From Abelmoschus esculentus (Eukaryota > Streptophyta > Magnoliopsida > Malvales > Malvaceae): a stretch of DNA of 64,000 nt. Positions 10,816-23,635 of this stretch are shown piece after piece. The stretch's first letter is position 1. Each line of letters starts with the position of its first letter. The stretch covers positions 20,193,501 to 20,257,500 of the forward strand of contig JAUCBN010000023.1 of the NCBI GenBank assembly GCA_035048815.1, written 5' to 3'. Under the pieces are notes generated by a model. It had not been told where the DNA came from. It saw only the letters and a program-made list of their open reading frames with translations, and did no database searches. The translations under genes were made by a program, and so were the position numbers.

Positions 10816-12231
10816 TCAGATATATCGCCCTAGCTGAACCAGCATCACGCTAATATCATCCAATGAGCCTCGTGAAACCGAAAGATCAACAAGGTTTTTA
10901 CAGGCACCCAAAGCAGTCTGCTGACTGATGCCGAGACATGAAGGACGAGCAATGTCAACTGCTTCCTGGTTGGTAACCTTATCCCATAACCCATCAGAAG
11001 CTAATATTAAGAACTCGCAGTCGGGGTTGATGCCAATGATGGTTGTCTCCGGCTCAGATATTACCCACTGTTTAAGGTGCTGATCTCCAATCCCTCTGGA
11101 GACAGCAAGACAACCCTGAATTCTCCAAGCACCGCGGCAGAAGTCCACATAGCCACCCTGCAAAAACAAATTTCACACAATGTATCAGTCATGGCTCAGA
11201 TCGAGTTCATCTCCAAATACATCATGTTAAATCTGAATTGTCGAAATACATCTCGAAAGCAAAGATCATTCATTCATGGAGAAAATTCTTACCGAAGTCT
11301 CAATTCTGTTCCTTTCATCCTCCCTTGAAGGACGGTGGTCGGAGGTAAGAGCTTCAGCGACACCACCTCTGCTCATAACAGCACGACAATCACCGGCGTT
11401 GGATACAATAAGGTTTCCATTCCGGATCAAAGTTGTCACACAACATGTGCCACCGGAAACGTCTTCCTTAAGAAACTCAGCATCTGTTTTCAAATAACCT
11501 TCTTTAACAGCTTCCTTTACTTTGCTCACGTCTCTGCTTCTAACAACTTCATCTACGATGTTCTTCTCCAAATTTTGGGTTGCAAACTCTGCAGCTTTAG
11601 CACCTCCATGTCCGTCGAAAACACCAAAAAAGGCCTGCAATTGTCACATAAGACCATATGAGTCTCACCAGACTTAACAAACATGGGAAATTAAATCACA
11701 AGGGAGAAAAACCCAAAAACTATAAAATACCTGTTTTGAATCTTCTTTGAATTCTACAGAAGCTGAGAACCTATCTTCCATAACCTCTCTCCTTCCTCTT
11801 TTACAGTAAACTGAATAACCATCTCCTTCTCTCTCCACTTCTCTCCCCAAGTCACATGGAATTGCTGGAACCCCAAAACAAACATCCGGGGTGGCTACCG
11901 GGATATCCAGCCTCGCTGGCCTCTTTCTCTTCAAAATCGGCGACACGGATCCCTGTCCCAAACCTGCAGCCGAGCTTGAAACAGAAGAAGACGATGATGC
12001 TGAAGCAGAAGTAGATAACAAAGACCCAGTCTGTGGTTTTTGAAGCCGAATCCTAAAAGGCGAAGATGGCGATGAAGGAGACGGGGAAACAGGAGAAGAG
12101 GACGAAGTTTTAAAGTGAGTCAACGATAGATTCAAAGCTTCGGGTGAAGGAAAGATGATCGAAGTTTTGGTACAGAAAAGAGACGACGGAGAAAACACCG
12201 GTGAGTTACAGACGGCAACTGAACACGACAT
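10816..12231 (-). CDS. Clade-B protein phosphatase 2C with MAPK docking motif (AP2C/PP2C25-like)
   Basis: Three minus-strand exons, 12231-11731, 11634-11293 and 11157-10816, all phase 0 with GT-AG junctions, encode 394 residues. It is a Mg/Mn-dependent Ser/Thr phosphatase. Conserved motifs appear in order: GYSVYCKRGRREVMEDRFSA, FFGVFDGHGGAKAAEF (metal Asp174), SNAGDCRAVMSRGG, LILASDGLWDKV and GSLDDIS. The low-complexity Ser/Pro N-terminus is followed by KRKRPARLDI (101-110). This fits the kinase interaction motif of basic residues then L-x-I that lets AP2C-type PP2Cs bind and dephosphorylate MAP kinases. Arabidopsis AP2C1 (PP2C25) is the closest remembered relative. The N-terminal ~40 residues, rich in Ser and poor in acids, could be a transit peptide, but this is uncertain. 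The family is certain; MAPK targeting is a strong inference. Confidence 0.93.
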
Positions 12232-12348
12232 CGCGTTCTCTATCTTTTTTCCCCCCTAAAGTCTTTGCTTGATTTGTTCTTTGCTTTTTCAACAACGTTC
12301 GAATTCGGGTTTGTCCTTGTTTTCTGAGGTAGAAAGAGGGGATGGGGA

Positions 12349-12358
12349 ATATATATAT
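12349..12358 (-). promoter_or_regulatory. TATA element of the PP2C gene
   Basis: The minus strand reads ATATATATATTCC about 120 bp upstream of the ATG at 12231. The bases between are AG-rich on the sense strand, like a leader. Confidence 0.5.
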
Positions 12359-12706
12359 GTAAAGGGAAGAGATTGGTCATCGTTTTGCGTGTTAATGGCG
12401 GAGTTTGCCAGAGTTTGACCAAGGACTTAGCTTTGGGGCCACTCCTTGTAAAGTGGAAAGTCGATTTTACCCCTCCTATTTTTCTTGCAGGCCCAGCTGT
12501 GTTCGTTTACAAAATTAAGAAATACTAGTATTTTCTTATTGAGTAAGTTGGGCAAACAAGTACTTGACTAATAGAATATGAACCGTGTAGCCGACTCTCT
12601 GGGACAAAATGTCAAACACGTAAACCGCATGTCCCCCACCCTCCACAGCTCTAAGCTTTGACTCCCTTTGTCTTCCACCGAACTCAACCAATCTTTCTGC
12701 TTCGTT

Positions 12707-12743
12707 GATCGTTAACACGCTCTCAGTGATCGTTAACACGCTC
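12707..12743. repeat. 16-bp direct repeat in the PP2C upstream region
   Basis: GATCGTTAACACGCTC occurs at 12707-12722 and again at 12728-12743, a perfect pair with 21-bp period. It lies about 480-510 bp upstream of the PP2C ATG and may be a duplicated regulatory site (GTTAAC core); there is no direct evidence of binding. Confidence 0.5.
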
Positions 12744-12965
12744 CGCTGTCTGTCATTTCCCTTTCTTTCCAGTTTCCCGTTGCATTGACAGACTGGCAAA
12801 CCAATCACCAACAACAGTAACGACCGTTGCACAACTCAAGTATACCTGAGTCTCCTTCTACGGCTCACATCATCACTTAATAATAATAATTATTATTATT
12901 ATCCTTCAATAATTCAACAATAATGACAAACTTAGAGGGGAAGAACACAATTTGTCTATTGCCGC

Positions 12966-13785
12966 TTAGGGTAACAATGAGTTTAGCCGGAGTTCTAGAT
13001 TTAAACGAGTTTAAAATTTTAAGATTGAATTCGATTCAAAAATAATATTATTAAATTCTGTTTAAATTTATCAGGATCAGATCAGTTAAGCTCGAAATGA
13101 ATAATTTGTCTATAATTTCTTTTACTCTATTTGTCTCACTTTATTTGTTCAGTATTAACTTTTTTAAAATTTTTTAACTTATTATAATTTTAAATCTATT
13201 ATTGATAAAAAATATAAATATAAATATATTTTAAAAAATTTTAATCAAGCAGTTTAAAAATATATATTTTATAAAAATTTAATAAATTAAAATATTTAAA
13301 ATAACTATAGTTAAAGTTTTTAAAATTTTGACTTTAAAATATCAATACTAGATATCTTAAATGGGACAGAGGGAGTATAAAAGATGAAACCTCGTTAAAA
13401 AATATTTTCATAGCCAATACCGAAATAAAATTCAATATAAAAAAAGGGAGTATCGAAAAAGTATATTATTCAAAATAACCAAAAAATATTCTTACAATAC
13501 AAACACATAATGCCCAATTTTTTAAATTAATTTATTTTTAATTGATTTCCCTTAATTTATTTTATAGCTTTCCTTTTGTTAAAAAAATACTTTTACTACA
13601 TATGTAGCATATATAACATATATAATTATTTTGAGCTTGATCATTAGCTTTTCGAGCTGACTTTGGGTTGACTCGGATTGACTTGTTAAACTATATAATC
13701 AAACTCAAACTGAACTCACTCGAGCTGAGCTTTGACCAAACTGAGGTCGAGTAACGCGTGAGCCGATCAGGCTCATTAACATCCT
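12966..13785. mobile_element. Degenerate MITE interrupted by a Stowaway element
   Basis: The left end TTAGGGTAACAATGAG and the right end GGCTCATTAACATCCTTAA are approximate inverted repeats, and GAGCT/CTCGAG-rich segments lie inside both arms. The Stowaway MITE at 13125-13375 sits within it. Boundaries are approximate. Confidence 0.4.
13125..13375. mobile_element. Stowaway-like (Tc1/mariner) MITE, copy 1
   Basis: 251 bp flanked by TA at 13123-13124 and 13376-13377. The right end reads TGGGACAGAGGGAG and the left end CTCTATTTGTCTCA, the standard 'CTCCCTCCGTCCCA' Stowaway terminus with mismatches. The interior matches 37126-37382 closely (for example 'TAATCAAG(C/T)AGTTTAAAAATATAT'). Confidence 0.75.
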
Positions 13786-14559
13786 TAATTGCACACACCA
13801 CAAGATTTGATTTTAATTTTAGTTTATATATTAAAATAAAAAATATGAGATAATAATAATTTACACCATATTTTAAAAAATATTATATTTTGTCCCCTAA
13901 GCAAGAATCTTGGCTTTGTCCCTGCTCACCATTGTCTTGTTATCTTATTGTTTCATTCATTTTTCATCTCTTAACCCCCACCCATAAGGAAAAGTTGAAT
14001 CTTTATCTTTTAATGTGGAAATTTTGGAATTTGTTTTGAAGGAAGTGTAATCTCCTCGCAATGGTCTACATTTGAAGGTAAGAATCATTGAAAATGATAC
14101 GAGAGCAAGTTTTTGGGTTTTGGTGAGTGTTGGAAGGATAAATGAGATTGAAAGATTAAACTTTATTCTTTGTTGTTAAATACTTTCTTTATTATCTTTG
14201 TTTCTTCTAGTATTGTTTTAATTCGTTTTACAACATTTAATTATAGTGAAAGATATTGAAGATCATTCCAAAGGGCTTGAAAAAAAAACTTGAAGAGCTT
14301 GGTTAGAGTTCCTTTATAGTAGTAAGTACAAGATCAATACACTATTAACTCTTTTATTTTTTGCGTATCCTAAGGATGGTGTTCTGTTTGCTTAAGTTGA
14401 TATATTCAGATATTTTTGGATATTTCAGTGCTTGAGACCCATTTAAATAGTAAAACACGGATTGAATGCTGGTGACATGTAAAACTATAATAAATTACCC
14501 TAAACAACTCACGAAAGATGTAAGACCGAGATATGATGTTATCATCGTGACTCAGATTT

Positions 14560-16960
14560 AAATCTGAATATCGGGTTAACCCGAGTGTTGGGCTTCAATA
14601 TTTTAGGCCTCGGGTTTGAGTTTGACCTTGTTGGACCTTAGGTTGTTGGGCTTATGAGTTATTGGGTTGATGACATTTTAGTAAATGCACAAGTGATATG
14701 AGAAAGAACAGGGGTTGGGTTATTATCCTACTGAAGATGACTTCATTCCCTTTCACTTTTCTTTTCTTTCTCAACCTGGAAGCAAAAAATAAAGTTGGTT
14801 AAAGGTGTGATAGTTAGAGTTTTTGTGGAGAATCATGTTTTTGTGTAGGAGATGAAGTTTAAGAACTCAAAGGGATTTATAAACAAGGTTAAAGTTGCAA
14901 GGTTTGGAGAAGAAAAGGGTTTAAGAAGAGGTTAAAGGTTGGGTTCGGGAGCTTAAATCTTAGTCCTTTAATATTTTTAACCTCTGAAAATCATCCCAAG
15001 GTGTTTCTAATCACTTGCTTATCTTTCTCTTATAGAGAAAGAGGTCGGTGAGCCCTTAAGAAGCTTGAGAAAAGAAAAAGCTTGAAAAAGAAAAAGTGTT
15101 TGGGTTTGCTGTTGTTTTTTCAAAGGTTGATACTCCTCCAACTCTTAAATATCATGCATTTCATAGCTTTGCCATGTGTTGCATGTAAATTGACATGTTT
15201 GTGTGAGCTTAAAAACCCTATAATTGTAGATTATTGAATTGTTGATGAACCTTTGTGTTTAAGGTGTAAGCATGCTTAAAATCATCCCCTTGGTGTAAAG
15301 AAACGATTTGAGGAGTAATGTCAAAGGTTTAGATAGAGTTCTAAGTAATTTAGAAGTATAGACCTCCATTTTTGTGTAGGGGCATCTAGACCCTTGGTAG
15401 GTGTATCGATACCCTATAGAGTAAACTAAGGCGAGTAAGGCAGGCATTTCGAAACGCTTAACCCGTATTTCGATATCAAAAATTCTAGTAACAAATCGTT
15501 TCGATACCCGGAATTTTAGTAGCAAAACATTTCAATACCTCTTTAGGGGTGTATCGAAACAACGTGCGTATCGATACACCATATAGGCGTATCGATACAG
15601 GTATGTTTTCCCTTGGTCTTAAATCATTGCCTTGGCGTATCAAAACGCAATGAAAACATTTTGATATAGTTCGTTTTGATACTTCCCTATAGGCGTATCG
15701 ATACCCCTAGGTATTCTGTCCAAGTTTTTAAGGGTTCTATAATTTAATCTAAGGGTCTTATGGGTTGAGTAAGTTATAAAATGAATATTAAAATCGCAAA
15801 ATATGCTATTAACCACGTTCACGAGATAACCGAATAGGTTTTAGAATCTAGTTGTATAAGTCAGTTTTTGGAACCATTAAGGGTTCAATGGGATACACAT
15901 GAGATATGTGGTTTACTAGGGACCTTGCTTAGTGTTGATGGGTCGCCTAGAGTATATTACTATTATGAGATACGATAATCTATTAAACTTGCTTAGTGTT
16001 GATGGGTTACCAGAGTAAAATATTATATGAAAAGTGTCGGTAACGTTGCTTAATGTTGATGGGTTACCGATATTATATTATGCGTAAGACAAGTCAGGAC
16101 CTTGCTTAGTGTTGATGGGTTCCTTAGCAGATTATGTGTTGATGAGTCTCTTACTTCTATACTTTTACGAGGTGATATGGACACCCAATATATATATATA
16201 TGTATAAGGTATATGTATATATGAGATAAAAAGAACTTGAGATGTTGTGTGGACTTCTCTTGACATGCATATGCTATGTGCCGATATTTATGAATGCATG
16301 ATCCTGTGTTTAGGTGAATATGGTGCGCCATCGTACTCATGCCTTATTATCATTTCATGCCTCATATGCTTATCTATGTTATGTATGATGTGAACCGGTT
16401 GGTAGAGTACCAACTGAGTTTCTGTAGTTCGACGTTTCGAAATGTATTTTTGTGCGTTTGTTAAAGAAAGCTATGGATCAAAGGAACATCACCATGGTTT
16501 TAATTTATTGGACCAATGTTTTAAGACTTGAAATTATTGTTTTTGGGTTTTCGATTAAAAATTTTTAAAATACGGATTTTAGACAAAAAGCTAATATTGC
16601 ACCAGGTCGATAATGTTACGATTATTGTTTATGATTTGAGGTCATTGGGATGATTTCTCAAGCCTAAGAAACCTATTTCAAGTTTTGGTCCTGATACATG
16701 AGGAACGTATACTGGTACATTAAGTCTTTTAGGTTGAATAAGAGAGGTATAAGTATGATGTTCAATCTCGGTTACACTAATGGATTTGAAATGTCCAAAA
16801 ACCATCGATTAAGGTTTCATAAAAAAATTCAACGCCTTAGTCAAAGTGGTGGATTAGGTGCGATGCGGTACACTATAACTAGCGTGCACCTGCGTAACCT
16901 AATTCGGTGTGGTTGTGTCCACGTAAAATAGAGTGCAAGATCAAATATGACACAATGCAC
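14560..16960. mobile_element. LTR-like repetitive region, unclassified
   Basis: No coding frame longer than about 96 codons and no protein motif was seen. The region carries repeated TATCGATAC-type motifs (about 15398-15705, including CGTATCGATAC several times) and a four-unit repeat at 15927-16130. Its texture resembles LTRs or untranslated parts of large plant retrotransposons, but neither paired ends nor a primer-binding site could be identified. Flanking stretches 13786-14559 and 16961-18028 show nothing recognisable beyond AT-rich DNA. Confidence 0.3.
15921..16130 (+). repeat. Four-copy tandem repeat, 56-64 bp period
   Basis: The segment TTGCTTAGTGTTGATGGGT (third copy TTAATGTT) recurs with GCTTA beginning at 15927, 15991, 16048 and 16104. 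The spacers have diverged, so this is an old minisatellite inside the repetitive region. Confidence 0.75.
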
Positions 16961-18028
16961 TAGAACTTTGTGCACCTGGCGGCACGTGGGAGGCTACGGG
17001 GACTAAACAACAATGACAAAATCTAGATCTGTTGTTCTTCTACCGTTAGTAGAGTTGAGCATGGTTAATCATAAAACTAATAATCGATCCGAATTGAAGT
17101 ATTATAATATATAAATTTATAAATTGTGATTAATAACAATTAATCAAATTTAATTTAATTTAATTTTTAATTAATTTTTTTAATTATTTTTATAAGATAA
17201 AAATATATATTATACTATACTTAAATTATTATAAATGTATTTTTATTTTTTACTTAAAAAATAAATTTAAATAAATATTTATGAAAAATATTTTAAAATA
17301 TTTATCTTTTAATTAAAAATCATAAAATAAAATATTTTATCAAAATAAAATATAAATTTTTAAAAATTAATGTTAATGTAAAAAAACTGAAAATCAAAAT
17401 CAACCGAAACAAAAATCAATAATTACAAAAATAACTTATTGAATTAACTAAAAACCAACCAAATGCTCCCCTAACTGTTAGTTCCGATGGTAGCCTCTAT
17501 TTGTGACGGTGAGGGGCTAGACCGTGTCTCTGATTTTTTTTTCTTATTCTGACGAACGGTTAGGAGCCTAGGACGACAATATGATAACAACAAATGAGCT
17601 TCAAAAAAATAGGTCATACTGGGAATATAGTGGGATTGCCCTTTGTCTGGTTTGATGGAATCTAAATGGAATATTTAAACTAAATTAAATATTTAATATT
17701 AAATATCCAAATTAAATTAAACATTTAAATCAAATTTGAAATTATATTTAAAATAAATATAATATTTAAATAAAATCTTATATTTAAATCAAACTTGAAT
17801 TTAGATATTCTTTATATATAATTATATCTTATTTAAATAATAAGATACATATTTATATGATTATATTTAGATGTTTTGCATGAAGCTACAAACAAATTTT
17901 ATTAACTATAATTTAATTTTTTCAATTCCATCCTTTCAATATTTCATACACAGTGTTTCAAAAAATAAACGTTTAAATCCTGGAAACTATTTCAAAAAAT
18001 ACCATGGGAAAAATATTAATAAAGTGTT

Positions 18029-18259
18029 TCAAAGACCCTTGAATAGTTCTTTCTTATTGAAAACCTCGTGCTTGTTGTGGACCAGTACTTGAGGGTTCGT
18101 CTTCACGTAATCCACCGACGTAGGCATCATTGTGCTCGGAACGCTCGACGGGATATTGCGAGCCGCCAACGCAACATCCGTGGAACAAGAAAACATCAAG
18201 AGGACACAGGTGAGAATGGTGTAATAAGTGGTGTAAGACATTTGTTTTTCTTTTTTCAA
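18029..18259 (-). CDS. Putative small secreted protein
   Basis: A 76-codon frame on the minus strand. Residues 7-33 (MSYTTYYTILTCVLLMFSC and onward to VALA) form a convincing signal peptide with likely cleavage before ARNIP. The mature part is about 43 residues, polar, without cysteines. Internal Met7 at 18241 may be the true start because it lies directly at the signal peptide. A TATA-like stretch (minus strand CATATTTAAG, about 18364-18373) lies roughly 110 bp upstream. The ARNIP mature N-terminus recalls the small plant 'putative cell wall protein' family, but the Gly/Pro-rich remainder of that family is absent, so this may be a truncated relative. Downstream DNA is plainly AT-rich. Confidence 0.45.
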   Translation of the reverse strand: MKKEKQMSYTTYYTILTCVLLMFSCSTDVALAARNIPSSVPSTMMPTSVDYVKTNPQVLVHNKHEVFNKKELFKGL

Positions 18260-19041
18260 GGAATGGTATGGTTTTGGCTGTGGGTTGGAGAGGTTTAATG
18301 TTTGAAGGGTTTTAGAATGGGAAGGGGTAGGGTGGTTTAAAGGGAAAGGGGGAAAGAGGGTGTCTTAAATATGCCCGTGAGTAGCTGAGAAATAAAGAAG
18401 GCATGACGTTGTTGTTGCATTGCATTAGTATTGCAATGCCCGTGAGCTTCTTTTATTACACCAATCAAACTAAATATATGTCGGATTCAAATGTCCCAAA
18501 TCTATGCCGGTTCTTTCTTAAATTTCCCTCCACTCTCACACAGGGACCGCTTTCTTGGAACAGTCAAGTATTTAGGGGAAAACTCATCAATTATCATCCA
18601 TATTTTTAGTCGGTGGATCTTCATTTGATTGAATTTTAATATAGATTATCTTGTTTATTTTACGCGGACCATTAAGATTTATCCATATTTTTTTATTTTA
18701 GTAGTACAATAGTATAATTAGATCTTAAATTAAATTTAAAAATAATATTAATTTTTAATCCAATAATATAATTGATACTTAACTTAAAATTTAGTGGTAT
18801 ATGACTTAATTTATCCTAATAAATATTAAAGAAATAGGTTAGAGATGCCCGCTCCTTGTTCCTTCCTAACTTCCGATCTTGAATGTCCTTATTTAAGGAT
18901 CCTTTAATATACCGGTCCTTGTGATATTGTATGTCAGGAGATTCACCAACCCTGTGGATCCAATAGACAAGAAAAGATATTTATTATACTAATTAACTTC
19001 ACCAAAATGTCTGATACTTAGCGGTAATATTTTGACTTAAT

Positions 19042-19782
19042 ATCAAAATAGATGTTTAAATTATAGATGTGGTTTATTTTTGGTATTTAAATTATTTTTA
19101 ATAAATATTTAATATTTTAATCTATATTCTAAGCGTATAATTGTTAATTTTGTTATTTTTTAATATTTTTTCTATTTTTTAATTTAATTTATTTTAATTT
19201 AATTTTTCAAAATACACAATTTTTAAAACACAAAATAATTTAAAATTTAAAATTTTTAACTTTCTCGACTAATTTCGTCATTGTCCATTATATATATCAT
19301 CGGACCACTATGACTTATCCCAATCATTATCGCAGATAACCGATAAATGTGTCTATTGACTTCTTAACATTGAAGAATGTCAAACTCTTGAAAAATAAGT
19401 CATTCGACACATTTGTCGTCAGTTATCGACGATGAGTGATTAATGAAATGATTATGGTAGTCAGACAGTGGTAACGGTAATCTTCGACTATGCAGTTAAT
19501 GACTATAATAATAACAATTTGAGAATTCTGAGTTATAGATTTCAGATTATTTTTTAAAATTTTAAATTTATTGTTTTTTGAAAAATAATTTTTTAATTTT
19601 ATTTAAAATTAATTAAAAAAATAATAAATAAAACATGTCAAGTATCATATATTTAGTTAATTAACATTTTTCATAATCAAACATTTAAAATAAACATATC
19701 AAAATTTAAATATTTATTTATAAATAAAAATAATTTAGACATTAAAAATAATCAAAATATAATTTAAATGTCTATTTTATTA
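19042..19782. mobile_element. TIR element (MITE-like), ~740 bp
   Basis: The left end AAAATAGATGTTTAAATTAT (from 19045) is matched inverted by TAATTTAAATGTCTATTTT near 19761-19779. Internal arms continue: ACCGATAAATGTGTCTATTGAC on the left pairs with GTCATTCGACACATTTGTCG on the right, around 19338-19425. No coding capacity. Confidence 0.6.
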
Positions 19783-21720
19783 TTAATCCCAATATTTTTA
19801 AACATATTCAATAATTTTGGCTTCCCAAATTCTTATTGAATGCTGGTAGATTGTGGAAGGTTCCAACATTACACCATTTCCGATTGGAAACGGAAATACT
19901 TTTTTTTTAAAACAATATATTCATAAAATAAAAATAAACAGCACTTTCAAGTTCGATAAAGAAAAACTAACATCATGAAGAAAAATTTATACTACACTAT
20001 GAGTAATATTGAATTAATTTTTAAAAATTAAAAATCCATTTTTCTCATTGGAAGAATTACAAAGTCCAAACATCGTTAATCCGTCCGTTATCTATAAAAT
20101 TTATTTTGCGTTTATCGTTCGACGTTTAATTTATATTTTATTAATTGATTTCGATTAAAAAAAGTGAATAATTGAGATTGTAATCATTAATTTTATCCGG
20201 GTTTATGCTCGAATTAAATCAACCCACATCCCTTTTTAATACCCAAATCACCTTAACTTACCCTAATTTTATCACTTATTTTATAATTATTATTATCCTT
20301 ACTATCTCTTAATTAAAACCAAAAATCCAAAAATATATAAATATATGATATAAATAAAAGTCTTTTATTAGAGCCCACTTTTATAAGCTCAAACCATAAA
20401 TAAATTTGACCTACTAAATATAATTTTATAATATAAAAAAATATAATAAAAATTCCTACTTGGTGCCCAAGGTCTTGTTTTTAATTGATTATTATTTTTA
20501 AAGGGATAAACCTAAAATACCCTTCATCATATTATAGATACCCTTATATATTAAAACCTAAACCTATTTTATTCCTATATGTTACCCTTTACCCTAACTA
20601 TATATATAACATTTACCCTAAAAATAAAGAACCCCCCTAACCTTATTTTTTTCACAGCCGCATACCCCAACCATTTTTTCTCCTCTCCCTGCCGAAACCA
20701 AATCTCCATTTCCATTTTCATTTCCATTTCCATTTCCATTGGTAAGTTGGTAGTCTCCATTATTTATATTTTTACTCTCATTGAATCACTTCACCCATTC
20801 GATTGGTTATTTTTCAAGTTATGCCCTAATCTAATCATTGCTTTTACCATTTAGTTTAATTTGTGGATTGATTTTAATCGAGCATATTTAGATGTATATA
20901 TTTCTTTTTGATATATTTATTGTGTATTCCATTCTTATGGTTCAATGAAAATATGAATATTTTTTATTGGTATCTTTTATTGTTTTTTTTATTTGTTTAT
21001 TATATGTTTTGTTTTGTTTATTTATATATGTTATTTGTTTGTTTTGTTGGTCTATTTATTTTAATCTTTGTTGTCATGTGTTATATGCTATTTTGTCTTT
21101 ATATTTGTTGTCTTTATAATTATGTCTTTTATTTTGCTTACATCACACCTTGCTAATTAATGAGCCTAATTAAATACGTCTTTACTCGGTCGTAACGGGC
21201 CCGTGTTCTAACGTAGTGGTCGCGGTGTATGCGTTGCCTCCAAATAAAGACACGGTAAAAATAAAATTGATTCGAATCTTTAAACAAAAATTAATTTAAA
21301 TGCCACTTTAATCTAAAAAATCTAAAATTAATTAAGCGGTAATTTATAAAGGTGCCAATTTTGGGCGGTTTTAAACCCTAAACCCGTTTTTAACCGTAAC
21401 CGACTCTCGAACCCAAATCATTTCGAATCTCTGGTTTTTACGGTGTCCGGCCTACCAAATCCTAATTTTCTAATTTCCCCAAAATTTTATTTCAAACTCA
21501 AATCCCTAAATTCCACTTTTCAAACCTTAATTTCAATTCCACTAGTGACCCTTTTTTCCTCTTCTACCACACCTATTATTATCTTTAAGAATTTTATAAG
21601 GGTCGCTACAGAGGTTATCGGTAGTGAGTTTTAAATATAAATATGATAATGATAATTAATTTGACGATTGTGAAATATTAATTTAAAAATTTAAAGACCA
21701 AATGTTAAAGATTTGGGATT

Positions 21721-22455
21721 TATATAGGGATGGGTACGGAATCCGAACACAATAGGTTTTGATCCGACCTAGTCTGAACGGGTCAGATTTTTTTTAAGAA
21801 AATTCAGGTTCGGGTCGGGTCGGTTTTAGGGTAAAAAAATCCGATCCGACTCAACCCGGGATTGTAATTTTTCATATATATTTTAGAGATATTTGCAATT
21901 ATGATCCCTCTTTAAACATATTTTATATAATTAGGTCAAAAAAATTATTTTTTACAATTAGGTCATGAAAATTTATTTTATTTACTATTAGTTCCCTAAA
22001 ATTTATTTTTTTACGATTAAATCTCTAAATTTAATTTTTTTTAATGATTAGGATCGGGTCAGATTTTAAAGCTTAAAAATCAGGTCATATTTTTTTACCC
22101 TAAATAAAAATTAGGTCATATTTTTTTACCCTAAATTAATTTTTTTACCTACATATTTTAGAGATATTTGCAATTATGATCCCTATTTAAACATATTTTA
22201 TATAATTAGGTCACAAAAATTATTTTTTACAATTAGGTCACTGAAAATTTATTTTATTTACAATTAGTTCCCTAAATTTTATTTTTTTACAATTAAATCT
22301 CTAAAATTAATTTTTTTAATGATTAGGATCGGATCGGATTTTAAGGCTTAAAAATCAGGTCATATTTTTTTACCTTAAATTCAGGTCGGGTCGAGTGACG
22401 GGTATATTTTTTGGGTCGGGTGCGGAAGAGCTAAAATCCGACCCGACCAGTGCCA
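21721..22455. repeat. GGGTCGGGT-flanked element with 275-bp internal duplication
   Basis: TTTTAGAGATATTTGCAATT begins at 21881 and at 22156, and ~220 bp after each are near identical, including the phrases 'ATAATTAGGTCA' and 'GATTAGGATCGG'. Outer segments are rich in GGGTCGG (left, near 21815) and CCGACCCGACC (right, near 22440), suggesting degenerate inverted ends. Confidence 0.6.
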
Positions 22456-22828
22456 TCTTTAGATTTATAAAAAAAATGGACTTGGGGTTTATAAAAGCGA
22501 CCATGACAGTAAATTTTAAATCATTTATGTCTGTAATGTGAAAAATGTACATTTATGAAGATGCAATAACTCTGGATTAAATCCTTACCTGTCCTGTTAT
22601 TTTCGAGTGTGCAAATCTTGGACTCCTTTCACGTTTTGTCTATGCATCTTTAAGCTTCGTGACAAAACATATTCAATAGACCTCAAGAACTTGTGACCCT
22701 CAAAACTAATGCACAACAAGATTTCCAAAGAGTCATGAGAATATAGGGATAGCAGCGGGTTAGATTGGGTAGTTTTTTACCGACCCGATTTTGATAAAAA
22801 AAAATTATTTTTTTCGATTTTAATCTAA

Positions 22829-22985
22829 TTTTAATTTTAATTTTTTATATCTTAAACCTTAAACCTTACGCTCTAAAAAATACACCTTATCCTTAATTCT
22901 TTAACCCTTATATCCTAAACCCTCTAATTTAAAACGGAGACACAAATGGATGCATGAAAAAGAGGTAGAAGATTTGTATCCTAAC
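22829..22985 (+). repeat. Dispersed CCTAAACC-type repeat, further copy
   Basis: Shares AAACCTTA runs, AAAAAATACACCTTATCC and the terminal GGATGCATG...GAGGTAGAAGATTTG with the copies near 9.6 and 28.2 kb. Confidence 0.5.
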
Positions 22986-23635
22986 ATAAAATAATGAATG
23001 ACATAAGATATAACGTTGGAGGGTTGATTTACATTTACCACTCTTTATTATGAACACAACAACCCACTCTAGCTTTGTGAAACTAACCGGAAGTAGTAGT
23101 AGATGAGATTATTACGAGTAATAATGAGTCTGATCGGTTTACAAGTTACTCAAGTTTAATTCGATTTAAGTGAGTTTGATTAGAGTTTATGTACGACTCG
23201 AGATCTTAACAAATCAAAATGAATCAATTTAAGTTCTACTTAAAATGCTGTGAACAAGCTCAAAATAATTATACGTATATACTCCATATGCTCTAAAGCA
23301 ATATACTTAGCAAAAAAAAAAAACTGTCCACTTCGAGCCTGAATTTTAAATTTTAAACTCGAATCAAACACAATTATATTATTTTCTAGCTTAGGTTCGA
23401 ACGCAGCTTGATATCATCCCTACCTGAAAACAAATAATCATTACTGAAACGACAATTACATAGTAAATATTAGGTGTGGTTGGTTGTTTATTTGAATTTG
23501 GTTGGCGTTTTTGCCTACTTTTAGTTAAAGATTACGTTGAATAGTTCCATTGCCTATTCAATGTAATCTTTATGAAGGCTTGTTGAGAAATACAATTGTA
23601 TCTTTTCAATATGATAGGTGTGGCTGGTGAAGGGA

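Noticed and set aside
20579..21156. Hydrophobic open frames that could look like membrane peptides
   Set aside because: The DNA is extremely T-rich, so Phe/Leu/Tyr runs arise by composition; no conserved motif or proper promoter.
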